A stretch of DNA of 55,524 nucleotides from Peribacillus alkalitolerans (lineage in GTDB: Bacteria; Bacillota; Bacilli; Bacillales; DSM-1321): assembly GCF_010882125.1 (NCBI RefSeq), contig NZ_JAAGVZ010000022.1, positions 1 through 55,524 of the forward strand. Direction: 5' to 3'. Position numbers and translations under genes: made by a program. How positions within the stretch are numbered: the stretch's first letter is position 1; every line of letters starts with the position of its first letter. Of the stretch, positions 1 to 8,156 are shown piece by piece. The notes under the pieces are model-generated. The model saw only the letters and a program-made list of their open reading frames with translations. It searched no databases and was not told the origin of the DNA.

Positions 1-10
1 TCTCCAAAAA
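1..10 (-). rRNA. 16S rRNA, first bases only (gene runs off the left edge)
   Basis: Read on the minus strand the window ends in TTTTTGGAGA. This is the extreme 5' end of Bacillus-type 16S rRNA, which would continue with GTTTGATCCTGGCTCAG outside the window. The tandem promoters and antitermination leader just upstream support the call. Only about ten bases are present, so the exact mature end is uncertain. Confidence 0.6.
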
Positions 11-85
11 GTGTTTGACTTGCTCATAAAATGTCTTATTAAAAAGACTTAAAATTAAACGTTGACGTATTGTTTTGTTTAGTTT

Positions 86-120
86 TCAAAGAGCAATTTT
101 CTCTGCTTCGTTTCTGAAGC
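86..120 (-). promoter_or_regulatory. rrn leader: boxA antitermination element and leader hairpin
   Basis: On the minus strand TGCTCTTTGA (86-95) matches the boxA core used by the Nus antitermination complex in rRNA transcription. It is preceded by a GCTTC/GAAGC hairpin (105-120). The following AAAACTAAACAAAAC stretch is typical of Bacillus rrn leaders. The leader runs about 125 bases from the P2 -10 box to the 16S start. Confidence 0.75.
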
Positions 121-129
121 AACTTAATC

Positions 130-159
130 ATCTTACCACATCATCAAGTATCTAGTCAA
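130..159 (-). promoter_or_regulatory. rrn promoter P2
   Basis: The -35 box is TTGACT (154-159) and the -10 box is TAAGAT (130-135), with an 18-bp spacer. An A/T-tract rich block with UP-element character lies just upstream (160-183). Position and strand fit the proximal promoter of the 16S gene that starts at the left edge. Confidence 0.8.
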
Positions 160-247
160 CAACTTTTTTCAAAAAGTTTTTTTCGAAGTTTCAAAGGAAC
201 ATGTCCAATCTTCATAATTAACTAGGCGCTCGAGGCGTGTATTGAAA

Positions 248-276
248 ATAATATCATCGTGTACAAGCAAAGTCAA
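248..276 (-). promoter_or_regulatory. rrn promoter P1
   Basis: The -35 box is TTGACT (271-276) and the -10 box is TATTAT (248-253), with an ideal 17-bp spacer. The 25 bases upstream are nearly pure A/T, as expected for an UP element, and they begin right at the stop codon of the neighbouring gene (304). The tandem P1/P2 arrangement about 118 bp apart is the usual Bacillus rrn design. Confidence 0.85.
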
Positions 277-303
277 CACTATAAATTAATAATTTAATAG
301 ATT

Positions 304-1380
304 TTATTTATCGTATTCTAGCAACTGTTCCGCTTCCCTAATACAGATTTCAACTAGATTTCCTGCTTCTATAGATTTTCGCAGCAGTCTTGTAGCTTGA
401 CCTGCCCATAGTGACATATATTCTTGATTATTCTGTTTAGCTGCTTCCTTTCTAATATCCCCTGTCAATGAATTCTGTGTTGGGAAGGACATTGGTGAGA
501 TTCCACTTTTCTCAAAATCAGTAATGAATGTATTTTTAATCCCTCTAGCCGGACGTCCAGAAAATACTCTTGTTAGGACCGTACTTTCTTCATTGCTTTC
601 ATGCAAGGCTTGTTTATATGAAGGATGTGCTCCAGACTCTTGTGAAGTTAAAAACGCTGTCCCCATCTGAACACCTTCTGCTCCCAATGCTAGTGCAGCC
701 ACCAACCCTCTTCCATCCATTATACCTCCTGCAGCCACAACTGGGATGTTTACCGCATCCACTACTTGAGGAATGAGAGAAAACGTGCCAATGTTAGCCC
801 CGTAAGGATTTTCACTTACATCGAATGTCCCCCTATGCCCTCCTGCATCACTTCCTTGTGCAACCAGGACATCGACCCCATTATTTTCTGCTAGAACAGC
901 TTCCTTAACAGTCGTGATCATTGCCATCGTCTTTATTTCCAATGATTTTAATTTATCCATTTCAACAGGAGATAAAAGCCCAAACGCCGTACTAATAATC
1001 GGGACGTTCTCTTCTATTAAAATCTCAAATTGTTCTTTAAAGAGATTATCTGTATGTACCCTATTTCCCTTTGGAGCAATTAAAAATTTCTCGCGCATTT
1101 TATTAAGTACAGGTTGCACAGATTCTATTCCCTCTAAATTATCTTCCATGTTTGTGCTGAATAAATTAACAGCAAAAGGTTTTTTTGTGTTCGATTTTAT
1201 TTTCCTAATGCTTTCACGAATCTCTTCAGGTTTCATATAGGCAGCACCAAGAGTCCCGAGTCCCCCTGCTTCCGAAACCGCAATCACGAGATCTGCATTA
1301 GCCGGGCCACCTGCCATCCCAGCTTGGATAATGGGATATTGAATCCCTAACAACTCACATAATTTTGTGTGTATCTTCAT
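304..1380 (-). CDS. nitronate monooxygenase / FabK-like flavoprotein (NPD family)
   Basis: A 358-residue TIM-barrel flavoenzyme of the 2-nitropropane dioxygenase family. Visible hallmarks are the N-terminal IQYPIIQAGMAGG segment, the AGGLGTLGAAYM segment, the FMN-phosphate region around AQGSDAGGHRGT and the AAGGIMDGRGLVAALALGAEGVQMGT block. Family members oxidise alkyl nitronates or, as FabK, reduce enoyl-ACP; the sequence alone does not decide. The ATG at 1380 was chosen because AAGGGGGAA lies 7 bases upstream; an in-frame ATG 21 bases earlier has no such site. It is the last gene of the acyl-CoA cluster, 71 bases after an acyl-CoA ligase. No terminator is visible before the rrn P1 promoter. 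In this context a role in unsaturated or branched acyl-CoA metabolism is plausible but is inference. Confidence 0.85.
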   Translation of the reverse strand: MKIHTKLCELLGIQYPIIQAGMAGGPANADLVIAVSEAGGLGTLGAAYMKPEEIRESIRKIKSNTKKPFAVNLFSTNMEDNLEGIESVQPVLNKMREKFLIAPKGNRVHTDNLFKEQFEILIEENVPIISTAFGLLSPVEMDKLKSLEIKTMAMITTVKEAVLAENNGVDVLVAQGSDAGGHRGTFDVSENPYGANIGTFSLIPQVVDAVNIPVVAAGGIMDGRGLVAALALGAEGVQMGTAFLTSQESGAHPSYKQALHESNEESTVLTRVFSGRPARGIKNTFITDFEKSGISPMSFPTQNSLTGDIRKEAAKQNNQEYMSLWAGQATRLLRKSIEAGNLVEICIREAEQLLEYDK

Positions 1381-1410
1381 CTCGCATTTCCCCCTTAACA
1401 CAAATAGTAC

Positions 1411-1442
1411 ATGCCCCTATTATAATTTAATAATAGAGGCAT
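1411..1442. other. intergenic inverted repeat in the acyl-CoA operon
   Basis: ATGCC-CTATTAT (1411-1423) and its complement (1430-1442) form a 13-bp stem with one mismatch and a 6-base loop. It sits between the acyl-CoA ligase stop and the RBS of the nitronate monooxygenase-like gene. On the minus strand no T-run follows, so it is more likely an mRNA-processing or stabilising hairpin than a terminator. Plus-strand termination into TTTTG is possible, but no plus-strand gene precedes it. Confidence 0.5.
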
Positions 1443-1451
1443 TTTGTAAAA

Positions 1452-3071
1452 TTACACTTTTTTCACTAAGTATTCTTTCACCTGATCTCTAAGGGTAGCC
1501 TTTAGGAATTTCCCAACTGATGTTTTCGGTATTTCATTAATAAACAATACGTCATCTGGAATCCACCACTTTGCAAATTGTGGTGCAAGGAATTCCAATA
1601 ATTCCTGTTTATCCACCTTATCCTGGTAAGCTTCCTTCAACACAACACAAGCAATCGGCCGCTCTTGCCATTCAGGATGCGGGATTGCAACGACACTTGC
1701 TTCAAATACAGCCTCATGTGCCATCAAGGCATTTTCAAGATCGACCGAAGAAATCCATTCGCCACCACTTTTTATCAAATCTTTTGTCCGGTCAACGAGC
1801 TTCACAACTCCCTCTTCGTCAACTGTTGCTACGTCTCCAGTATATAACCAGCCGTCCTTAAATGCATCCTGTGATCTATCATCCTTGTAGTATTCATCTG
1901 CGACCCATGGACCTCGTAGCATCAACTCTCCCATATCATTTCCATCCCATTTAACTTCACCATCAACACCGACAACTTTCATCTCCAATCCTGGAACTAG
2001 TAACCCTTGTTTTGATCGGATATCTAGTGTTTCATCTTCAGTAAGGTCTTGCTGATAGCTTTTCAACCTCGATAAAGTAGCCAGCGGAGTTGTCTCCGTC
2101 ATCCCATACGCATGCAAGAATGGGATTTTATATTTTGTTTCGAATGCTTTAATCATTCCACGAGGAGCTGCAGATCCACCACAAAGAATAGCTCGAAGTG
2201 ATGACGTGTCATACGAACCATTCTCTAGCTCTTTTAATAAACCAAGCCAAATGGTAGGTACTCCGGCAGTTATGGTTATTTTTTCATCTTGAATCAATTC
2301 AGCTATGAGTTTCGGTGTGAATTGAGGGCCTGGCAAAACCTGTGTTGTCCCAAACCAAGTTGCAGCAAACGGCAGACCCCATGCATTAGCATGGAACATC
2401 GGCACAACTGGCATAGCCACATCGTTTTCCGATACAGCAGCAGTATCTGCTAGGCCAAGGGCAAAGCTATGTAAAACAATGCCTCTATGGGAATAAACGA
2501 CTCCTTTAGGATTCCCTGTAGTCGCTGATGTATAGCACATTCCGGCAGGATCGTTTTCATCTAAGTCTTTCTTAAAGGGGTGTTTGGGATTTGATTCTTC
2601 CAATAATTTTTCATAGGAATAAACAGGCGATAAGGTTGTATTCGGTAATTCAGGTTTATCTGTCATGATGATGTAAGCTTTTACTGTTTTAAACGTCGTG
2701 TGGATTTTCTCAACTAATGGTAATAGGTCTTCATCTACCAAAAGCACTTTGTCTTCAGCATGGTTAACAATGTACGAAATATGTTCAGGAGACAGTCTTA
2801 GATTGATGGTATGGAGTACCGCACCGATGCCCGGAGCTGCAAAATAGGTCTCAAGATGGCGATGGTGGTTCCAAGCTAGCGTTCCTACTCGTTCGCCTTT
2901 TTGCACTCCTATTTTTTCTAGTGCATGAGCAAGACGACGAGTCCGTTCACCGATTCCTTTATAAGTAAATCTTTGTATTCCAGACAGAGTCCGTGACACT
3001 ACTTGTTTTTTTGCAAAGAATTTTTCCGCTCTTTCAAGAAGTGATCCAACCGTTAACGAAACATTCATCAT
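1452..3071 (-). CDS. acyl-CoA synthetase (AMP-dependent), medium/long chain
   Basis: A 539-residue ANL-superfamily ligase that activates a fatty acid to acyl-AMP and then acyl-CoA. The ATP P-loop YTSATTGNPKG is at about 180-190, with Ala where most relatives have Gly. AYGMTETTP (motif A5), the GWLYTGDVA motif, VDRTKDLIKSGGEW at the hinge and a C-terminal GKFLK with the catalytic lysine follow. The family resembles AlkK-type medium-chain ligases. AAGGGGAA precedes two adjacent ATGs (3071 and 3068); either may be used. It lies 39 bases downstream of the racemase-like gene. It is one of three paralogous ligases in this operon, which suggests different chain-length or branching preferences, though substrate cannot be read from the sequence. 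Confidence 0.9.
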   Translation of the reverse strand: MMNVSLTVGSLLERAEKFFAKKQVVSRTLSGIQRFTYKGIGERTRRLAHALEKIGVQKGERVGTLAWNHHRHLETYFAAPGIGAVLHTINLRLSPEHISYIVNHAEDKVLLVDEDLLPLVEKIHTTFKTVKAYIIMTDKPELPNTTLSPVYSYEKLLEESNPKHPFKKDLDENDPAGMCYTSATTGNPKGVVYSHRGIVLHSFALGLADTAAVSENDVAMPVVPMFHANAWGLPFAATWFGTTQVLPGPQFTPKLIAELIQDEKITITAGVPTIWLGLLKELENGSYDTSSLRAILCGGSAAPRGMIKAFETKYKIPFLHAYGMTETTPLATLSRLKSYQQDLTEDETLDIRSKQGLLVPGLEMKVVGVDGEVKWDGNDMGELMLRGPWVADEYYKDDRSQDAFKDGWLYTGDVATVDEEGVVKLVDRTKDLIKSGGEWISSVDLENALMAHEAVFEASVVAIPHPEWQERPIACVVLKEAYQDKVDKQELLEFLAPQFAKWWIPDDVLFINEIPKTSVGKFLKATLRDQVKEYLVKKV

Positions 3072-3110
3072 AAGACATTCCCCTTTTCGCCAAATAGAGA
3101 TATTAAAAGA

Positions 3111-4211
3111 CTATGGTTTCATGACACTTCTGTTTATTATAGAGTTTGTATGTTCCCCTAATGAAGGAGGCTTAGATCCTTCTGTATTAAACAAATCAGC
3201 ATGCATCCTGACCTGCCGCTCTCCCCAATAAGGTTCATTAATTTGTTTTGTATGGACAAAATAAGGATGTTCGCTTACCTCATTTACTTCTAGTACTGGG
3301 GTTAGACAGCAGTCCACACTCAAACCGAATAAACCCCATTCAGACATTGTCCTACTTTTAAAAAGATCTTTCATTTCTCTGAACGTCTCATTGGTATCTT
3401 CAGCTCTTGAATGATGGTACGGCAACCAATCCTCTCGCCCTACGGCGACGCAAAAATTTTGCCAAAACTTCTCTTCAAGTGCCCCAAAACTGACATACCT
3501 TTCATCTTTTGTTTCATAAAGTCCATACGAAACAATCGAACCACTTAAAACAGGGACTCCATGCTTGTAACCATTTATCTGGTCGTACAAAACATGGTTG
3601 GCCATTGTAGAAGCCATTACATCAGTGACAGAAACACAGTGATAACTTCCCTCACCCGTTTTTACCTTAGTGAGAAGGGCTGCTAATATTCTCTCACTTG
3701 CTGCTAAACCACCGAAATAATCCCCTAAGGTATGTGTCGGATGAATGGGTTTCCCATGATGATCCTTAAGTTGTGCCAATACTCCACTTAACGAAAGATA
3801 ATTGATATCATGACTTCCCATGTGGCTGAGAGGACCGTTTTCTCCATACCCAGTAATGGAACAATAAACTATTTCAGGATGGACCTTCTTAATATCTTCA
3901 TAGCCCAGACCTAGTCGGTTCATGACTCCCGGCCTAAAGCCTTCTATTATGACGTCCGCTTCCTTAATGATTTCAATAACTTTCTTTTTATCATCTTCAT
4001 TTTTCAGGTTGAGAGCGACACTTTTTTTATTTCGATTATGGGCCTTAAAGACAATGCCAAACTCTCCTTCACCAACATTTTCCCCTCTTGCTAAATCACC
4101 TGTTAGGGGCTCAATCTTAATGACTTCCGCCCCTAGTTCAGCTAATCTTAGGGACGCGTATGGTCCAGGAATATAATATGAAAAGTCTACAATTCTAATA
4201 CCTTCAAGCAT
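3111..4211 (-). CDS. CaiB/BaiF family enzyme with alpha-methylacyl-CoA racemase residues
   Basis: A 366-residue family III CoA-transferase-fold protein. It keeps the residues used by bacterial alpha-methylacyl-CoA racemase (AMACR/MCR). His134-Asp135 lie in GSHDINYLSLSG, Asp164 in TLGDYFGG and Glu246 in GALEEKF. The His-to-Asp spacing of 30 equals that of mycobacterial MCR (His126/Asp156), and the Glu matches MCR Glu241. Asp135 also aligns with the nucleophile of true CoA-transferases, so a transferase remains possible. AMACR interconverts 2R- and 2S-methyl-acyl-CoAs so that branched chains can enter beta-oxidation. This fits its position between acyl-CoA ligases, 14 bases after the upstream ligase. 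An RBS-like GGGAG precedes the ATG. Confidence 0.8.
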   Translation of the reverse strand: MLEGIRIVDFSYYIPGPYASLRLAELGAEVIKIEPLTGDLARGENVGEGEFGIVFKAHNRNKKSVALNLKNEDDKKKVIEIIKEADVIIEGFRPGVMNRLGLGYEDIKKVHPEIVYCSITGYGENGPLSHMGSHDINYLSLSGVLAQLKDHHGKPIHPTHTLGDYFGGLAASERILAALLTKVKTGEGSYHCVSVTDVMASTMANHVLYDQINGYKHGVPVLSGSIVSYGLYETKDERYVSFGALEEKFWQNFCVAVGREDWLPYHHSRAEDTNETFREMKDLFKSRTMSEWGLFGLSVDCCLTPVLEVNEVSEHPYFVHTKQINEPYWGERQVRMHADLFNTEGSKPPSLGEHTNSIINRSVMKP

Positions 4212-4225
4212 CCCATTCCACTCCC

Positions 4226-5809
4226 TTATACGATAGGGGAAGAAGGTTTGTTTGGAGAAAGTTCCTCTTCCAATCGTTTTCGTAGTATGAATTTCTGGAT
4301 TTTCCCACTGGCATTTCTCGGCATACTTTCAGAAAAAATGTAGCTTCTTGGTCGTTTATAGTTTGCTAGTTTGTCACTGTTCTTGCAGAAAAGATCCAGC
4401 TCTTCACTTGTTAGGGCAGAGTCTTTAGCAACAACGAAAGCAGTGACTGTCTCCCCCCATCTGTCATCAGGTTGTCCGATTACCGCCACATCAAGGACAC
4501 CAGGATGCTCATACAGAAGATCTTCGACTTCACGGGGATACACATTTTCCCCACCACTAATGATCATGTCATCAACACGGTCCTTTACAAAAAGGAAACC
4601 TTCCTCATCCAGATAACCGATATCACCAGAACGGTACCACCCTTTATACATTGCCTTTTCCGTATCCTCGTCGCGATTGAAATATCCTGCCATCATGGAC
4701 GGACCTTGGACAATGATTTCTCCTGGTTCACAGGGAGGTAAAATATCATCAGGATCAGAAGGACCATCTTCATTTGCCCTTACAATTCGTATTTCATGAT
4801 TCAGAATCGCTTGACCAGCCGATCCAGCCTTTCGGATCTGATCTTCCTCAGCCAATACAGTAATGGCTGGCCCCATCTCTGTCATTCCGTATGCTTGAAC
4901 TAGATTTACGCCAAGCTTCTCTTGACAAGCTCGAACAAGCACCGGAGCCATCGGGGCTGCCCCGTACAATCCTAAATTCAAGCTAGAAATATCGTACTTC
5001 CCTAGGTCCTCTTGGAGAATCATGTTCCACATTGTAGGGGCTGCGAAGAATTTCGTGATTTTTTCTTGTTCAATTTCCTGTAAAACTTGTGCTGGCTGAA
5101 AATGGTGCATGACCACGTTCGAAGCCCCAATATGTACGCGCGGTAAGAACGAACAATGCAGCTCAGCGCAATGGAACATCGGAGCGATAATCAACCCACG
5201 ATCATGTTGGCTGAGTTTAGTAGACTGAATCAGCACCAAACTTTGTTCCACCATTTCTCGATGGCGATGAATGACTCCTTTCGGTCTTCCCGTTGTTCCG
5301 CTTGTATACATAATTGCATACGTATCCGTTTCTTCAACCTTTTCGGCTTGGAATTGAGCACATGCCTGTGTTACTTTCGTTTTGTAGTGCTTCGCATATT
5401 CAGGAACATCTTCATCTGTATACCAAAAAGATATGTGTTGAAACCTGTTTTCAATTCTGGCGACAACTGGTTCTAACGATTTTTCAAACAAAACGACCTT
5501 CGGGGAAGCATCTTGCAGGATGTATGCAACTTCTTCTGACATCAGTCGGAAATTGATAGGATTGAAAATGGCACCAAGCTTTGCACAGGCAAAAAAAGCA
5601 GTAGCCAGCTCTTCACGATTAAACAGAAACGTCGAGACTCGATCCCCTTTTTTCACACCTTTTGAACGTAGTGCATTTGCTAGACGATTTACTTCCTCAT
5701 CCCACTCCGCATACGTCATTCGAACCTTACTTCTCGTATCGTATAAAGCTTCTTTTCCTGGGAATTTTTTTACGGTTAAATCAAAGATTTTTCCAATTGT
5801 AATCGTCAT
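4226..5809 (-). CDS. acyl-CoA synthetase (AMP-dependent)
   Basis: A 527-residue ANL ligase with the P-loop YTSGTTGRPKG (about 168-178), AYGMTEMGPA, GWYRSGDIGYLDEEG, KDRVDDMIISGGENVYP and a C-terminal NASGKIQK lysine. It is closest in look to the LcfB/YngI type of fatty-acyl-CoA ligases. GGGAGG lies 8 bases before the ATG at 5809; an in-frame TTG six bases earlier overlaps the RBS and was not used. It follows the thiolase gene by 16 bases and precedes the racemase-like gene by 14, so it is translated from the same polycistronic message. The substrate is unknown. Confidence 0.9.
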   Translation of the reverse strand: MTITIGKIFDLTVKKFPGKEALYDTRSKVRMTYAEWDEEVNRLANALRSKGVKKGDRVSTFLFNREELATAFFACAKLGAIFNPINFRLMSEEVAYILQDASPKVVLFEKSLEPVVARIENRFQHISFWYTDEDVPEYAKHYKTKVTQACAQFQAEKVEETDTYAIMYTSGTTGRPKGVIHRHREMVEQSLVLIQSTKLSQHDRGLIIAPMFHCAELHCSFLPRVHIGASNVVMHHFQPAQVLQEIEQEKITKFFAAPTMWNMILQEDLGKYDISSLNLGLYGAAPMAPVLVRACQEKLGVNLVQAYGMTEMGPAITVLAEEDQIRKAGSAGQAILNHEIRIVRANEDGPSDPDDILPPCEPGEIIVQGPSMMAGYFNRDEDTEKAMYKGWYRSGDIGYLDEEGFLFVKDRVDDMIISGGENVYPREVEDLLYEHPGVLDVAVIGQPDDRWGETVTAFVVAKDSALTSEELDLFCKNSDKLANYKRPRSYIFSESMPRNASGKIQKFILRKRLEEELSPNKPSSPIV

Positions 5810-5825
5810 CGCCAATCCTCCCGAC

Positions 5826-6980
5826 TTAGTCTATGATTCTTTCAATAATCGTAGCATTTGCCATTCCATGTCCCTCACACATTGTCTGCAATCCGTAGCG
5901 TCCACCCGTACGTTCCAGTTCACTCATCATCGAAATCATGATTCTAGCTCCACTGGCACCTAGTGGGTGACCAAGCGCAATGGCACCTCCATTTGGATTC
6001 AGTTTTTTTGGGTCAGCACCTGTTTCTTTTAGCCATGCCAACGTGACAGGCGCGAAAGCTTCGTTTACTTCAAAAACATCGATGTCATCAATAGAAAGAC
6101 CTGATTTTTCTAGCGCTTTTTCTGTCGCTGGAATAGGGCCAGTCAACATTAATGTAGGATCAGAACCCACTACAACCCTCGTATGAATCAGGAATTTCGC
6201 TTTTAATCCTAGCTCTTCAGCCTTTTCACGACTCATGATCAATAGTGCTGCCGCACCGTCACTAATTTGACTTGCGTTCCCAGCGTGAATTTTCCCATTT
6301 TCCAAGAAAGCTGGTTTCAAGCCCGAAAGTGCCTCAAGCGTAGTCCCTTTTCTTGGACCAGCATCACTTGTAACAGTTATGGTTTCACCGTTCTCTAACG
6401 TAACCTGGATAGGCATGATTTCCGCATCAAAGTAACCTGCATTTTGTGCTTTCAATGCTTTCTCATGGCTTTCCAACGCAAACTGATCCAAGTCGTCCCT
6501 TGAGAATCCAAACTGATCCGCAATTCTTTCAGCGGATAACCCTTGATGGATCATTTCATGCTTATTTTTCAACTGGTCACTTAGAGGAGCTCCTTGGTAA
6601 CTCGATCCGATTGGAATCCGGGACATACTTTCAACCCCACCCGCAACAACCACTTCCATGTCACCAGAAAGGATAGCTTGTGCTGCAAAATGAACGGCCT
6701 GCTGACTTGATCCACACTGTCTATCAATCGTCGTGCCAGGCACTTCAATTGGGAACCCAGCAATCAAAGCCGCAACCCGTGCGATATCCCCCGATTGTTC
6801 ACCCACTTGTGATACACAGCCTAAAATTACATCGTCGATTAAACCCGGTTCAATTCCTGCGCGTTTTACCAATTCAGCCAAAACCGCTCCCGCCAAATCA
6901 TCCGGACGAATATCCTTTAAATAGCCATTCCTTCTACCAACTGGAGTTCGAACTCCTTCAACTATGACTGCCTGTCTCAT
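5826..6980 (-). CDS. thiolase (acetyl-CoA C-acyltransferase)
   Basis: A 384-residue thiolase that cleaves 3-ketoacyl-CoA with CoA. The nucleophile is Cys89 in DRQCGSSQQAVHF. The catalytic His is about 338 in NGGAIALGHPLGASG, and the C-terminal Cys about 368 sits in CEGHGMANA. Most thiolases have CxGGG at this last motif, so the His at about 371 is a deviation. Length matches FadA-type degradative thiolases. AAGGAGGACACA precedes the ATG. It lies between the acyl-CoA dehydrogenase (25 bases) and a ligase, as expected of a beta-oxidation operon. Whether it prefers straight or 2-methyl 3-ketoacyl-CoA is not visible. Confidence 0.92.
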   Translation of the reverse strand: MRQAVIVEGVRTPVGRRNGYLKDIRPDDLAGAVLAELVKRAGIEPGLIDDVILGCVSQVGEQSGDIARVAALIAGFPIEVPGTTIDRQCGSSQQAVHFAAQAILSGDMEVVVAGGVESMSRIPIGSSYQGAPLSDQLKNKHEMIHQGLSAERIADQFGFSRDDLDQFALESHEKALKAQNAGYFDAEIMPIQVTLENGETITVTSDAGPRKGTTLEALSGLKPAFLENGKIHAGNASQISDGAAALLIMSREKAEELGLKAKFLIHTRVVVGSDPTLMLTGPIPATEKALEKSGLSIDDIDVFEVNEAFAPVTLAWLKETGADPKKLNPNGGAIALGHPLGASGARIMISMMSELERTGGRYGLQTMCEGHGMANATIIERIID

Positions 6981-7005
6981 TGTGTCCTCCTTGATTGTAC
7001 GTATT

Positions 7006-8151
7006 TTATAATCCTAAATTTTTCGCGATGATTGTCTTCATAATTTCGTTCGTTCCTGCATAAATGCTTGCTACCGGAATATCCCGATACCTTCTAGCAA
7101 TCTTGTATTCTTCCATATATCCATAACCGCCGTGGAGCTGCATACACTCAGAAGCTACTTTTTTCGCTACTTCCGTCAATTTCCACTTAGCCATGGAGAC
7201 CTTTGTGACTACATTTCTCGCTGCCATATGCTCTGCAATTAATTGATCAAGGAATGCTCTCCCCATTTCAATATCTGTAGCCATTTCCGCAATTTTGAAT
7301 TGAGTGTTTTGGAATTGTCCTATCGACTTTCCAAATGCAGTTCTACTTTTCACATAGTCCATCGTTTGCTCTAGCATATCTTCAGCAGCAACTTGTGCAG
7401 CAATCGCCACAAGAAGACGTTCCTGCTGCAGCTTATCCATCATGTAAAGAAAACCTTTTCCCTCTTCTCCAAGAAGATTCTCTTTAGGAACACGGCAATC
7501 TTCAAAAATAAGTTCAGCTGTATCTTGGCAATGGAGACCCACTTTATTTAATTTTCTTCCTCTACTAAAACCAGGCGTGTCTCTTTCAATGACAAGTAAA
7601 CTAATCCCTTTATGCTTAGGCACAACCTTCAAATCTGTTTTCACAGCTACGACGATTAAATCTGATTGAATCCCGTTTGTAATGAATGTCTTCTGGCCAT
7701 TAACAATATAGTGATCACCATCCAGCACAGCGGTCGTCTGGATATTAGCTAAGTCTGATCCTGCTCCCGGCTCCGTCATCGCAATAGCCGTAATAATTTC
7801 CCCAGTCACACATTTTGGTAACCAGCGCTTCTTTTGCTCCTCATTTCCAAAGGCTGTGATATAAGGGACGACGATATCATTATGAAGGCCGATACCAACA
7901 GATCCAGAACCGACTCGCTCTAATTCCTCATTGATAATGACCGAGAATCCCCAATCCACTTCACTGCCTCCATATCCTTCAGGCAGGTCTGGACAAAGAT
8001 ACCCTTGTTCCCCCATCTTCTGCCAAAAAGAACGAGGAATTATCCGATCCTCTTCCCATTGTTCATAGAAAGGGTATGCCTCTTTGTCCAGGAACTTTCT
8101 CAATGATTTTCGGAAAATATCATGATCTTCCGTTAAATAGGGATGCTTCAT
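7006..8151 (-). CDS. acyl-CoA dehydrogenase, long-chain (LCAD) type
   Basis: A 381-residue FAD-dependent dehydrogenase that introduces the alpha-beta double bond. The FAD/substrate segment AMTEPGAGSD is at about 127-136. The C-terminal motif is IYAGTNEIMK, with Ala where short/medium-chain enzymes carry the catalytic Glu (YEGT). Instead LQQERL (Glu about 247, counting from the upstream GTG) matches the helix-G Glu used by LCAD and isovaleryl-CoA dehydrogenase. These enzymes accept branched or long substrates. ATG 8151 was preferred over the GTG at 8160 because GAGGAG lies 8 bases before it; the GTG overlaps the upstream stop. Translation is probably coupled to the preceding ligase. Confidence 0.92.
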   Translation of the reverse strand: MKHPYLTEDHDIFRKSLRKFLDKEAYPFYEQWEEDRIIPRSFWQKMGEQGYLCPDLPEGYGGSEVDWGFSVIINEELERVGSGSVGIGLHNDIVVPYITAFGNEEQKKRWLPKCVTGEIITAIAMTEPGAGSDLANIQTTAVLDGDHYIVNGQKTFITNGIQSDLIVVAVKTDLKVVPKHKGISLLVIERDTPGFSRGRKLNKVGLHCQDTAELIFEDCRVPKENLLGEEGKGFLYMMDKLQQERLLVAIAAQVAAEDMLEQTMDYVKSRTAFGKSIGQFQNTQFKIAEMATDIEMGRAFLDQLIAEHMAARNVVTKVSMAKWKLTEVAKKVASECMQLHGGYGYMEEYKIARRYRDIPVASIYAGTNEIMKTIIAKNLGL

Positions 8152-8156
8152 AACTT

